The notes beneath the pieces were generated by a model. That model was not told the DNA's origin and ran no database searches. It saw only the letters and a program-made list of their open reading frames with translations. This document shows, piece by piece, positions 54,918-62,760 of a DNA stretch of 64,000 nt; position 1 is the first letter of the stretch; each line of letters begins with the position of its first letter. A program made the position numbers and the translations under genes. Source of the stretch: Rahnella bonaserana (GTDB lineage Bacteria; Pseudomonadota; Gammaproteobacteria; Enterobacterales; Enterobacteriaceae); assembly GCF_019049675.1 (NCBI RefSeq), contig NZ_JAFMOW010000048.1, forward strand, positions 24,513-88,512. The letters run 5' to 3'.

Positions 54918-55130
54918 TCAGCGCCCCTTAAGGCGCTCGATGGCCAGTTGCAGGGCATCATTGGGCTCACCAATCGCATCAACCGCCTCTTCCTGAACGC
55001 GCCCCAGCCACAATGCCACGCGCTCACGGCTAATTTCCTGGCCGCTTAGTGCAAACATCAGGCAACATTCGCCCACCATACGGCAGGCTTCCTCAAAGGC
55101 CATTTCTGAATTTTCCACCGACAGCTCCAT
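54918..55130 (-). CDS. Small hypothetical protein, 70 aa
   Basis: Soluble, acidic and helical, with a Cys-rich stretch (EEACRMVGECCLMFALSGQE). There is no signal peptide. It faintly recalls small FumD/YdhZ-type proteins (Cys-Arg-x-Val-Gly and GQE at similar places), but that is not strong enough to name it. The Shine-Dalgarno (AGAG) is weak. It lies between the lipoproteins and ycgZ, divergent from ycgZ. Confidence 0.5.
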   Translation of the reverse strand: MELSVENSEMAFEEACRMVGECCLMFALSGQEISRERVALWLGRVQEEAVDAIGEPNDALQLAIERLKGR

Positions 55131-55333
55131 ACAACTCTAAAAAAGACATATATTGTTTAACGGCAGATTCAGGAAAAAGTTGCCCTTTTTTACCCAACCT
55201 TTACCATAATGCTTTCTGAGTCGTTGTTTATGGTGACTACCCCATTCACCTTTGACGGCTATGAGCTGTTCCGATTCAGCGGAAAAGCGCCTAAGAATAT
55301 TCTGTATTCCTGCCCATTGTTCTTAAAAAAACC

Positions 55334-55358
55334 TGTACAACTTTCCCCATCTTGTATA
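55334..55358. promoter_or_regulatory. Dyad upstream of ycgZ, possible MerR/BluR-type operator
   Basis: TGTACAA-N11-TTGTATA, arms differing at one position, 58 bp before the ycgZ ATG. A long dyad of this kind over the promoter is typical of MerR-family regulators such as BluR, which represses ycgZ in E. coli. A TATAGT -10-like box follows at 55363-55368. Confidence 0.4.
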
Positions 55359-55415
55359 ACTTTATAGTCACACAGGTAATCATTAACAACGCACACATTA
55401 ACAAGAGGATATGTC

Positions 55416-55655
55416 ATGCGTCAGAACAAGCACGATGGATTGTCTCCGGAGACCTCCCCTTCTTTATATGGCCAGGGTTTTTCTAAAGAGGAAACAATGG
55501 GACGCGTTGTGGTTGAAATTCTGGAAGCAGGCAAGAACCTTAACCGCAAGGCGTTGTGTTCAAAACTGTTGAATCGTGTTGAATCCGCTGGCAGCGAAGA
55601 AGAGGAAAAGCATTATATGAAGCTGATCCGTCTGGTTCTTGAGCGTGATTCATGA
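55416..55655 (+). CDS. ycgZ: YcgZ-family connector protein
   Basis: Small protein (79 aa) matching E. coli YcgZ in its core: GRVVVEILEAGKNLNRKALC and SKLLNRVESAGSEEEEKHY. In E. coli ycgZ leads the ycgZ-ymgABC operon that is induced by cold and blue light through BluF/BluR and acts on Rcs signalling and biofilm genes. Here it is followed by three related small genes in the same direction. AAGAGGAT precedes the ATG. Confidence 0.9.
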   Translation: MRQNKHDGLSPETSPSLYGQGFSKEETMGRVVVEILEAGKNLNRKALCSKLLNRVESAGSEEEEKHYMKLIRLVLERDS

Positions 55656-55845
55656 TGGGTTGAGATTTAAGTAAAGATTGGCTTCATAGAATTTCGGTTT
55701 GACATATTATGCGGGCTTGATTGATTCATAGCCTACCAATACTTTATTCCCGATGGTGTAGTCCCGGTGGTTTGAAGTAATAACTCTGAACCTGAAGCTA
55801 ATCTGCCCAAGACCTTTGGTCAGCGTATATTCAGAGGCTGATAAT

Positions 55846-56139
55846 ATGTATAGAAGCAATGAAGAAAAGTTAACGGACAAACTGATTGGTGAGGCAGTAA
55901 TAGCCTTACTGAAATCAAAAAGTCCTATTTCAATCGACAGACTCATTAAGCAGTTACAGTTTATGGCTGTAAGTGCTGAAAACTTAACTCGAAAAAGCGC
56001 CCTGGAGCAGATCATTAATGAGATGCGCCACGATCAGGCTGATAAGCGTGCGCGTGTCAGTTATGAAGTACGGGACGTCGACAATGTACGACACTTTTTC
56101 AATACTGAAGGGCCGTCCGATGACCAGAAAAAACATTGA
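55846..56139 (+). CDS. ymgA: YmgA/AriR-like small protein
   Basis: Small helical protein (97 aa). The pattern EEKLTDKLIGEAVIALLKSK, then IDRLIKQLQ and a longer helical tail, resembles the YmgA/YmgB fold but is more diverged than its neighbours, so the symbol is tentative. The start at 55846 has GAGG eight bases upstream. The C-terminal 35 residues are extra compared with E. coli YmgA. It overlaps the next gene by 20 bases in another frame. Confidence 0.65.
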   Translation: MYRSNEEKLTDKLIGEAVIALLKSKSPISIDRLIKQLQFMAVSAENLTRKSALEQIINEMRHDQADKRARVSYEVRDVDNVRHFFNTEGPSDDQKKH

Positions 56140-56455
56140 TATATCAAACGAGTGCGCAGTGAGCCACAACGATTCGATGGTATCAAACTCATCTCAGTCG
56201 ATGACAGACGCAGTCAATCAAACAGGGATTTATCAACATTATTCTAAAGTGAGCGAACTCTATTCCAGTGAAGCCGAAGTTCTGGGTGCCGCAATCCGCC
56301 TGATTCTTGCGAATAAAGGTACGGTGACCCATAAAGCCATCATAATGCACCTGATCAATCAGCTTGAAACCACATCAGATGTGGTGCAACTGGATATTCT
56401 GCGCGGTGCGCTGGAAATGGTTGTGGGCATGACGCCCGATGATTCCGGGTTCTGA
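56120..56455 (+). CDS. ariR: AriR/YmgB-family biofilm and acid-resistance regulator
   Basis: Protein of 111 aa whose C-terminal 70 residues match AriR: SSEAEVLGAAIRLILANKG, then KAIIMHLINQLETTSDVVQL and a TPDD end. E. coli AriR is a small helical dimer influencing biofilm and acid resistance. The chosen ATG has AAGGG upstream and overlaps ymgA by 20 bases, suggesting coupling. It has about 35 extra N-terminal residues, poorly conserved and Ser/Asn-rich, so an internal start such as MTDAVNQTG is possible. Confidence 0.82.
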   Translation: MTRKNIDISNECAVSHNDSMVSNSSQSMTDAVNQTGIYQHYSKVSELYSSEAEVLGAAIRLILANKGTVTHKAIIMHLINQLETTSDVVQLDILRGALEMVVGMTPDDSGF

Positions 56456-56570
56456 TCCTTAAAATCAGGATCCACTTTATAATTCGCCTCGTGCTCAGTC
56501 TTATGGTCACAGACGGGCGCGGAATCTTTTAAATAACCGGTTCTGAAGAACCAACGCGGAGGGTATTAAA

Positions 56571-56828
56571 ATGCAAGATGTGTCTTATACTCATGTCACA
56601 TTGGCTGATTATATTCTGGCAGAAGACCCTGAACTTCTGGTTGAAAACGAAACGGTCATCCGTCTTTATCAAAACTTAAAAAAACAAAAAGAAGTTGTTA
56701 CTCATAAAGATATTATTCTTTGTCTGATTCAGAAGATTGAGCAGGAAAGTGATGCAGGTAAGCAGGATGTCTATCTGGAAGCACTTGAATATGTTGTCTA
56801 CCGCACACCTGATGATGATATTATCTAA
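56571..56828 (+). CDS. Second AriR/YmgB-family protein
   Basis: Paralogue of the preceding gene (85 aa) with the same layout: ENETVIRLYQNLKKQKEVVT, then KDIILCLIQKIEQESDAGKQ and an end in TPDDDII. GGAGG lies nine bases before the ATG. It occupies the position of E. coli ymgC, but its sequence is of AriR type, so the array looks like a local expansion of the family. Confidence 0.82.
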   Translation: MQDVSYTHVTLADYILAEDPELLVENETVIRLYQNLKKQKEVVTHKDIILCLIQKIEQESDAGKQDVYLEALEYVVYRTPDDDII

Positions 56829-56848
56829 TCAACAGCAAAGCATTATGA

Positions 56849-56883
56849 AATGAGCCCGGCAAATATTATTCGCCGGGCTCATT
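56849..56883. terminator. Strong convergent terminator
   Basis: AATGAGCCCGGC and GCCGGGCTCATT form a perfect 12-bp stem around 11 loop bases, between the ariR paralogue and bluF. The T-run is short on both sides, so the stem itself may block read-through in both directions. Confidence 0.8.
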
Positions 56884-56914
56884 CGTTTATAACTTATGCG
56901 CTGATGGCAAGCTC

Positions 56915-58156
56915 TCAGAGAGCCTGATTGCCCGACTGATATTCGTAAGTCACTTCCGGCCATGTGATGACCGGAGTCCCTTTCAGTCTTGGCTCAGCAA
57001 ATAGCTCGCCCTGGAAATTACACACCCCTGCCGCATCCAGCCACATCCACTCTTCCGGTTTTTCCACACCTGTCGCAATGACTGATATTTCTAACGCAGA
57101 GCAGAATCTGATGATGGCCTGAACGACGGCCTGTTTAGGTCCGCTGGTATGAATGTCACAAATCATATTGCGATCGATCATAATCTTGTCTGGCTGGCAT
57201 TGAGTCAGCAGCAACAATCCTGCGGAACCGGCACCGAAATCGTCAATTGCCAGACGCATTCCTGAGGCTTTGAGCTGTTTCATCGCGGTTGAAAACTTGT
57301 CTTCACGGGTGATGACACCATTCTCAGTGATTGCCACCACAATCTGTTCAGGAACCAGACCACTTGCGGTGATGTCATTAACCAGAGACTCCACAGCATC
57401 TGGCACCATGACCAGCGTCATTGGCAAAAGTTTGATAGAAAGCGTTTTGTCGCCGATCCCCATTTTCTGCGCCATTGAAAAGGCCAGCTTTTTAGATTTG
57501 AGATCGGCCTCGTAGATGGTTGTTCCGGACAGCCGGGAGTAATACTCCATCGCAGAACCGCCTTCCGGCCCGCAAATTGTCGCCTCATAAGAGATTATCT
57601 CGCGACTTAGCGGATCAACTATCGGCTGAAATGCAAAACTGTAGTCCTGCATCTCAGGAAATATAAATTCTACTTGTGGTTTCAGCTGGTCATCGGCGAT
57701 GAAAGACCAGGAATCAGCGGGAAGAATTTCGAGATAATTTTCCTTTTCACGAGCCTGCACAAAGGTACATAAAAATTGCAGCGCCCGGTCTTCATAAGTA
57801 AGCCGATATTTAGACGTTCCTTTATCAAGCACCGCCTGAAGCACCTCGTCTTCGTGGTGATGTCTGAGGTCAAAAAGCTCCATACCGACATTGCCGAAAC
57901 GGCGTGACTGCGCATAGTCGCGCATCAGAACCACCACATTGTGATGCCGCTGATCCTTACAAATCGTACTGTAAAGGGCATCCACGGTCTCTTCCGCCCC
58001 TTCAAGCAACTGGAAGAAGTGCATCCCGTCAAACAGCAGGATCCCGGTGATGCCTAAAAGTTCATTGTTTACATTAGCTCGCGCCACCATTTCGACCAGT
58101 GACGCAGACTGTACATGTTCACTAATGTGGCTGCGGTAAACGAGGGTTAAAAGCAT
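56915..58156 (-). CDS. bluF: BluF, BLUF-domain blue-light receptor with degenerate EAL domain
   Basis: Flavin blue-light sensor (413 aa). In E. coli it binds and releases the repressor BluR rather than cleaving c-di-GMP. The BLUF domain (residues 1-95) has Tyr in MLLTLVYRSHI, the Asn/Gln flavin contacts in NNELLGITGILLFDGMHFFQ and a Trp-less beta-5 region. The EAL domain (about 150-405) lacks the catalytic Glu-Ala-Leu (it reads YEATICG) but keeps AIDDFGAGSAG. The start is set at 58156 to match E. coli BluF; the frame is open 26 codons further. No bluR gene is next to it. Confidence 0.93.
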   Translation of the reverse strand: MLLTLVYRSHISEHVQSASLVEMVARANVNNELLGITGILLFDGMHFFQLLEGAEETVDALYSTICKDQRHHNVVVLMRDYAQSRRFGNVGMELFDLRHHHEDEVLQAVLDKGTSKYRLTYEDRALQFLCTFVQAREKENYLEILPADSWSFIADDQLKPQVEFIFPEMQDYSFAFQPIVDPLSREIISYEATICGPEGGSAMEYYSRLSGTTIYEADLKSKKLAFSMAQKMGIGDKTLSIKLLPMTLVMVPDAVESLVNDITASGLVPEQIVVAITENGVITREDKFSTAMKQLKASGMRLAIDDFGAGSAGLLLLTQCQPDKIMIDRNMICDIHTSGPKQAVVQAIIRFCSALEISVIATGVEKPEEWMWLDAAGVCNFQGELFAEPRLKGTPVITWPEVTYEYQSGNQAL

Positions 58157-58555
58157 CGGGTTGTTCCAAAGGGGTCTGGTGATGACCATCAGGGTAGCAG
58201 AAATATCGTGTATGGAAATATCCGAACTGATCATTTTAGCTTATGTTTCAGCGTAAAAATGGCGGCAATGCCCTTCAAAGCTAGCAATTTTAAGGATGGG
58301 GGAGATTTGTAAATCCCGCTTTATTTGACTGGTAACGAGCTGCCTTAAATTCTGCAGCCCCCTTTCTCTCCCGGATGGGATGAAAGACAACTATAAAACG
58401 CGCTGACATTCGGCGGCGTAATCCGTATCATACGCGCCACAACGCCGTCCGGACGGAAGACATGAGCAGCGGGCAGACAGGAATGTAGAATGCTAAACTC
58501 GCGCTATGTCGGCCGGGCCCTTCTGGTGCCCTTTATTGAGTCAGAGTTACTATTA
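58157..58555. other. Upstream region of bluF and ttcA
   Basis: About 400 bp between the divergent starts. A sigma70-like promoter for ttcA is at 58403-58431 (listed separately), and a 12-bp palindrome CCGTCCGGACGG lies at 58445-58456 just downstream of it, in the untranslated leader. No other gene is supported; the frame upstream of the ttcA start (from 58490) lacks family matches. Confidence 0.5.
58403..58431 (+). promoter_or_regulatory. Candidate ttcA promoter
   Basis: CTGACA and TATCAT are separated by 17 bp, five and four matches to the sigma70 -35 and -10 hexamers. Transcription would start near 58438, leaving a leader of about 118 bases that begins with the CCGTCCGGACGG palindrome. Confidence 0.5.
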
Positions 58556-59491
58556 ATGTCAGAAAATCAATCAGTTGATAAAAAAGCTCAGTACAATCTG
58601 AACAAATTACAGAAACGCCTGCGCCGTGACGTGGGAAGAGCGATCGCCGATTTCGGCATGATCGAAGAAGGTGACCGCATTATGGTGTGTCTTTCCGGCG
58701 GGAAGGACAGCTACACCATGCTGGAAATTTTGCGCAATCTGCAACAAAGCGCACCGGTCAATTTCTCGCTTATCGCGGTTAACCTGGATCAGAAGCAACC
58801 GGGGTTCCCGGCGCATATCCTGCCTGAGTATTTAGAAACGCTGGGCGTGGAATACAAGATTGTTACCGAAGACACCTATTCCATCGTCAAAGATAAAATT
58901 CCGGAAGGCAAAACGACCTGCTCTCTGTGCTCACGCCTGCGTCGTGGGATTTTGTACCGCACCGCCAGCGAACTGGGCTGTACCAAAATTGCACTCGGCC
59001 ACCACCGCGATGACATTCTGCAAACCCTGTTTCTGAATATGTTCTATGGCGGCAAGCTGAAAGGCATGCCACCCAAACTGATGAGTGATGACGGCAAGCA
59101 CATCGTGATCCGCCCGCTGGCTTACTGCCGCGAGAAAGATATCGAGCGTTTCGCGATTGCGCGCGAGTACCCGATCATCCCATGTAACCTGTGCGGTTCG
59201 CAGCCTAACCTGCAACGTCAGGTTATCGGCGACATGCTCAAAGACTGGGATAAAAAATACCCGGGACGCATCGAAACCATGTTCAGCGCGATGCAAAACG
59301 TGGTGCCATCCCATCTTAATGATATGAATCTTTTTGATTTTAAAGGGATTAAACACGGCGGCGAAGTGATTGACGGCGGGGATCTGGCCTTTGATCGCGA
59401 AGATATTCCGATGCAGCCTGTGGGCTGGCAGCCGGAAGATGATGAAACCGTGGTGCCGGTTGAGCGTCTGAATGTGTTAGAAATTAAATAA
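58556..59491 (+). CDS. ttcA: TtcA, tRNA 2-thiocytidine-32 synthetase
   Basis: Thiolates cytidine 32 of several tRNAs, using ATP and a 4Fe-4S cluster (311 aa). The PP-loop SGGKDS is at residues 47-52, the cluster Cys are in TTCSLCSRL (C122, C125) and [10 protein letters not shown], and the rest aligns gaplessly with E. coli TtcA. The start at [10 protein letters not shown] is preferred over the longer frame from 58490 for family length. A clear terminator follows. Confidence 0.96.
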   Translation: MSENQSVDKKAQYNLNKLQKRLRRDVGRAIADFGMIEEGDRIMVCLSGGKDSYTMLEILRNLQQSAPVNFSLIAVNLDQKQPGFPAHILPEYLETLGVEYKIVTEDTYSIVKDKIPEGKTTCSLCSRLRRGILYRTASELGCTKIALGHHRDDILQTLFLNMFYGGKLKGMPPKLMSDDGKHIVIRPLAYCREKDIERFAIAREYPIIPCNLCGSQPNLQRQVIGDMLKDWDKKYPGRIETMFSAMQNVVPSHLNDMNLFDFKGIKHGGEVIDGGDLAFDREDIPMQPVGWQPEDDETVVPVERLNVLEIK

Positions 59492-59518
59492 TTTCCACAC
59501 CTGCAACCTGCCTCTAGT

Positions 59519-59542
59519 AAGCCCGCTTAAATGCGGGCTTTT
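59519..59542 (+). terminator. Rho-independent terminator of ttcA
   Basis: AAGCCCGC-TTAAAT-GCGGGCTT followed by TTC and more T. The eight-bp stem ends 50 bp after the ttcA stop. Confidence 0.88.
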
Positions 59543-59577
59543 CTATTTTCAGGTTTTAAGACCAGAGCTTCAGGTGT

Positions 59578-60255
59578 TCACGCCAGCGTATATGTGTCAG
59601 TCCAGTTGTAGTTAGTCATGACCAGTTTCACCGGCAAACTGAGTGAACCGAAGTTTTTGTTCTGATTCTGCAGGAAGAACTCCCGCAAAGACGACGGCAA
59701 ATATTGCGTACCATATCGCATCAGCGTGCTGTGCCAGAAGATTTGGGGGATCTCAGTATTCGGAAACCGCTCACGTATTTTTCCCGCCCATGGCGTACTG
59801 AGAAGGTGTTCCACCAGTGCCTGACGGACCCGCAAACTTTCATCATCAGGAAATCCCGCCAGCAGCAGTTGATCCGGCAACGCAATCAATCGCAAGTCAC
59901 TGATACGCATACTATGACCACGGCAATGGTGGTTAAAGATGTCGGTCAGTCCGGCGAGGTTTTCCGCATCTTCTGGCCGGTCATACAACGCCTGCGTGAC
60001 AGCAAAGAAAGTAAAATGCATACAGTCCGGCGGTGCGACATCTGCCAGCACATCGCCCTGCGCCGCCGCTGCGATATCTTCCAGTATCGCGCTCATCGAC
60101 GGGCCTGCGCGGTTGCCGCTGGTGATGGCCAGACGGCGGGGATGATAAAACGGTTCAGTTCTCACTGCGCCGGTTTCGGGATGCTCTTTCCAAATACTCA
60201 GCGTTTTACTGTTGGTATTTTCGTATGCCTGTTGAATCATTTCCCGGGTATGCAA
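59578..60255 (-). CDS. 2H-phosphoesterase-like protein (LigT fold), function unknown
   Basis: Soluble protein of 225 aa from the chosen start. Two H-x-T motifs about 110 residues apart (CMHFTFFAV and FWHSTLMRYG) are the hallmark of the 2H phosphoesterase superfamily, which acts on cyclic phosphates and 2'-5' linkages in nucleotides or RNA. The frame is open to 60336 but that start would be a TTG inside the fnrS promoter; a TTG at 60255 with AGGAG six bases upstream fits better, and an ATG follows at 60240. The name rests on the motif pair, not on overall similarity. Confidence 0.6.
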   Translation of the reverse strand: MHTREMIQQAYENTNSKTLSIWKEHPETGAVRTEPFYHPRRLAITSGNRAGPSMSAILEDIAAAAQGDVLADVAPPDCMHFTFFAVTQALYDRPEDAENLAGLTDIFNHHCRGHSMRISDLRLIALPDQLLLAGFPDDESLRVRQALVEHLLSTPWAGKIRERFPNTEIPQIFWHSTLMRYGTQYLPSSLREFFLQNQNKNFGSLSLPVKLVMTNYNWTDTYTLA

Positions 60256-60341
60256 AGCAAACTCCTGTTTTCTCCAAAAGTGAACGCAATCTGGCAAAAG
60301 TGCCGGAGAATGCCCTTCACAGAGGATAAACCTCAAAAAGA

Positions 60342-60355
60342 TTGAGCGAAATCAA
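60342..60355 (+). promoter_or_regulatory. FNR box for fnrS
   Basis: TTGAG-CGAA-ATCAA matches nine of ten FNR consensus bases. It is centred 42.5 bp before the fnrS start, the position for a class II FNR-activated promoter, with a TATCTA -10 box at 60381-60386. Confidence 0.85.
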
Positions 60356-60390
60356 CATTAGAATCGCGGAATCGGTGCAGTATCTATTTC

Positions 60391-60514
60391 GCAGGTGAAT
60401 GCAACGTCAAGCGATGGGCGTTGTGCTCCATATTGTCTTATTTCCAAATTTTTAGAATTAATGCATAGCACAATTTAATTCGAACGACGCCGGTCTTATG
60501 ACCGGCTTTTTTTT
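60391..60514 (+). ncRNA. fnrS: FnrS, FNR-induced Hfq-binding small RNA
   Basis: Small RNA of about 120 nt, induced without oxygen, that represses aerobic metabolism mRNAs in E. coli. The 5' end GCAGGTGAATGCAACGTCAA and the block GATGGGCGTTG-GCTCCATA are the same as in E. coli fnrS, as is the 3' terminator layout (GCCGGTC-TTAT-GACCGGC then T8). Loop and stem bases of the terminator differ from E. coli but the stem is kept. The position next to zntB is also the same. Confidence 0.92.
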
Positions 60515-60538
60515 GCTTTTTTTCAGCAGGTTAACGTT

Positions 60539-61522
60539 TTATAACCACCGGCTTTTCTTCATCCACAGCGCCACGCCACCGCCTAAAGCCACCAGACAGG
60601 CACAGAAAATCCCGAAACCAAAGGGTGACGTATTCCCCGGAATGCCGCCTAAGTTAACGCCAAACAGGCCGGTCAGAAACGTCGCTGGCAGGAAAACCAT
60701 TGCCAGCAAAGACATGGTGTAGGTGCGGCGGTTCAGGGAGTCAGCCATCAGTGAGCTGATTTCATCCGACAACACCGCCGTGCGTGCAATGCTGGCATCA
60801 AGGTCATCCAGTCCGCGCCCCAGACGGTCGGAGATTTCCTGCATCAGACGGCGGTCATCGTCATTCATCCACGGCAGACGTTCACTGGCCAGACGGGAAA
60901 ATACATCGCGCTGCGGCGCCATATAGCGACGCAAAACGATCAGTTGTTTGCGCAGCAGCGCCATCTGACCACGCTCCGGCACCTGTTGTTCCATCAGGTC
61001 ATCTTCGATATCAATGATTTTATCGTGCAAATCTTCGATAAAACTGCTTGTCTGATCGGTCAGTGCATCGCACATCTCTACCAGCCAGCGCCCGGTATTC
61101 TTCGGTCCGCTGCCGGATTTCATATCACTGAGCATCTCTTCCATCGAAAACACCTTACGGTGCCTTGTGGAGACAATCATTTTGTCGGTGAGGTAAACGC
61201 GAATAGTGACCAGCTGATCGGGGCGTGAATCCGCATTGAGATTGATGCTGCGCAAAGTGATTAACGTCCCTTCTCCCACGCGCAATACTTTAGGTCGAAC
61301 GCTGTCACCGGCCAGCGCTTCACGCACGCTGTCGGGGAGCACAGGCGTAGTGTTAATCCACTCTTCGCTGGCGGGCAGAGTGTAATCCAGATGCAACCAG
61401 CAGGGCTTTTCTTCGCTGGCGACGCACTGCGGGCTGATGTTGTTCACCCCACCCTGACCGTCCATCTGCAAGGCGTAGACCGCATCTGAAACCTGTAATT
61501 CATTTCCCTTAATAACTTCCAC
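60539..61522 (-). CDS. zntB: ZntB, zinc transporter of the CorA family
   Basis: Inner-membrane zinc transporter (327 aa), pentameric CorA fold. A large cytoplasmic N-terminal domain is followed by two C-terminal TM helices with the ZntB selectivity loop [14 protein letters not shown] (GVN in place of CorA GMN). The conserved block [19 protein letters not shown] is intact. Translation starts at a GTG with GAGGA upstream and matches the E. coli start (MEVIKGNEL). fnrS is transcribed convergently at its 3' side. Confidence 0.95.
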   Translation of the reverse strand: MEVIKGNELQVSDAVYALQMDGQGGVNNISPQCVASEEKPCWLHLDYTLPASEEWINTTPVLPDSVREALAGDSVRPKVLRVGEGTLITLRSINLNADSRPDQLVTIRVYLTDKMIVSTRHRKVFSMEEMLSDMKSGSGPKNTGRWLVEMCDALTDQTSSFIEDLHDKIIDIEDDLMEQQVPERGQMALLRKQLIVLRRYMAPQRDVFSRLASERLPWMNDDDRRLMQEISDRLGRGLDDLDASIARTAVLSDEISSLMADSLNRRTYTMSLLAMVFLPATFLTGLFGVNLGGIPGNTSPFGFGIFCACLVALGGGVALWMKKSRWL

Positions 61523-61698
61523 GATATTCCTCGCTTTTTCTGCGTTATCTTTTTAAGTCTAGCGTTAAGTGACTGAAATTCAAAAAGTCAGATCAGAAGA
61601 AATTCACTCCCCTGATACATTGCAAGATCATGCCACCGGATTAGAAAAAAGGTGTTAAGGCCATCAGGTTTAGTGTTTCGTGATATAGCAGAATATTT

Positions 61699-62646
61699 CT
61701 ATCCGCCCGGCGCCTGCATTTCTGCCAGTTCCGGCATCACGCTGCGCATCATTTCAAGAAATTTTCGCAACCGGGCCGGATAATAACTGGAATAGGGATA
61801 AACCAGATAAACGGGCAAAGGCAACGCGTTCCAGCCGGGTAATACGCGCTGCAAACGGCCTGTCTCAAGGTCTTCTTTCACCACCCATGCAGAGACAATA
61901 CCCGCTCCCAGTCCGGAAAGCGCGGCCTTACGGACAGCGTATAAACTGTCCGTCGCCAGACGCGGCACGATGGGGCAACTTTCCATGTGCCCGTCATTAT
62001 CGTGGCGCAACGTCACGTCGTTGCGATAAAAGGTACTGAGGGAAATCCAGGGTAAGTCTTTCAGTTCACTGACCTGTCTGACCGGATGTTGTTGCAATAA
62101 TTCAGGCGTCGCCACCACAATCCGGGGAACTTCCGCCAGAAGAATTGCCACCATAGAAGGATCCGGCACATTCCCGACCTGGATCGCACAATCGATGTCT
62201 TCGGCGATAAAATCCGGCGTGCGGTCGTTGAGCATCCAGTCCACCGAAAGATTCGGGTAACGCTGCAAATAGCGGGTTAAAGGTGCGATGAGCTGATCCT
62301 GCCCGAAAGCATGCGGTGCACGAACGCGCAAGATTCCTACCGGTTCATCCCCTGCACCGCTCAGTTGGTCTTCCAGCGCCGTCCAGCGTTCCAGCACAAG
62401 TTTTGCCTGTTCATAACAGCGCTCACCGTCGTCGGTAAGTTTCATGGCGTGCGTGGTGCGTAATATAAGTTTCGCGCCCAGCAGGCGTTCGAGAGACTGC
62501 AACCGTCGGCTGACCGTAGGCTGGCTGGTGCTCAGTTGTACGGCCGCAGCGGAAAGGCTGCCACTTTCAACAATGCGCACAAAAGTTTGCATCAGGTCGA
62601 TACGGTCAATGCCGCTGGTGATGGTGACCGGAATAGATTTGCTCAT
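61699..62646 (-). CDS. LysR-family transcriptional regulator
   Basis: Regulator of 315 residues. The start at 62646 (MSKSIPVTITSG) has GAGGC upstream; the frame extends 14 codons further. The helix-turn-helix (GSLSAAAVQLSTSQPTVSRRL) and effector domain (GILRVRAPHAFGQDQLIAPL) resemble the CrgA/AaeR-like subgroup that controls nearby transporters or reductases. It is divergent from an MFS gene, its likely target. Confidence 0.87.
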   Translation of the reverse strand: MSKSIPVTITSGIDRIDLMQTFVRIVESGSLSAAAVQLSTSQPTVSRRLQSLERLLGAKLILRTTHAMKLTDDGERCYEQAKLVLERWTALEDQLSGAGDEPVGILRVRAPHAFGQDQLIAPLTRYLQRYPNLSVDWMLNDRTPDFIAEDIDCAIQVGNVPDPSMVAILLAEVPRIVVATPELLQQHPVRQVSELKDLPWISLSTFYRNDVTLRHDNDGHMESCPIVPRLATDSLYAVRKAALSGLGAGIVSAWVVKEDLETGRLQRVLPGWNALPLPVYLVYPYSSYYPARLRKFLEMMRSVMPELAEMQAPGG

Positions 62647-62760
62647 ACGCCTCGCGTATAACTGTTTTACCTTTCTGCAGGCTACCACTTATAACCAGTT
62701 CCGTGAAGAATGCTTTCAACGCGCACCACCTTACGAACTCATTCTTCAGGAAATTACGTT

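Noticed and set aside
57600..57700. Active c-di-GMP phosphodiesterase in BluF
   Set aside because: The EAL signature is replaced (YEATICG), as in E. coli BluF, which does not degrade c-di-GMP.
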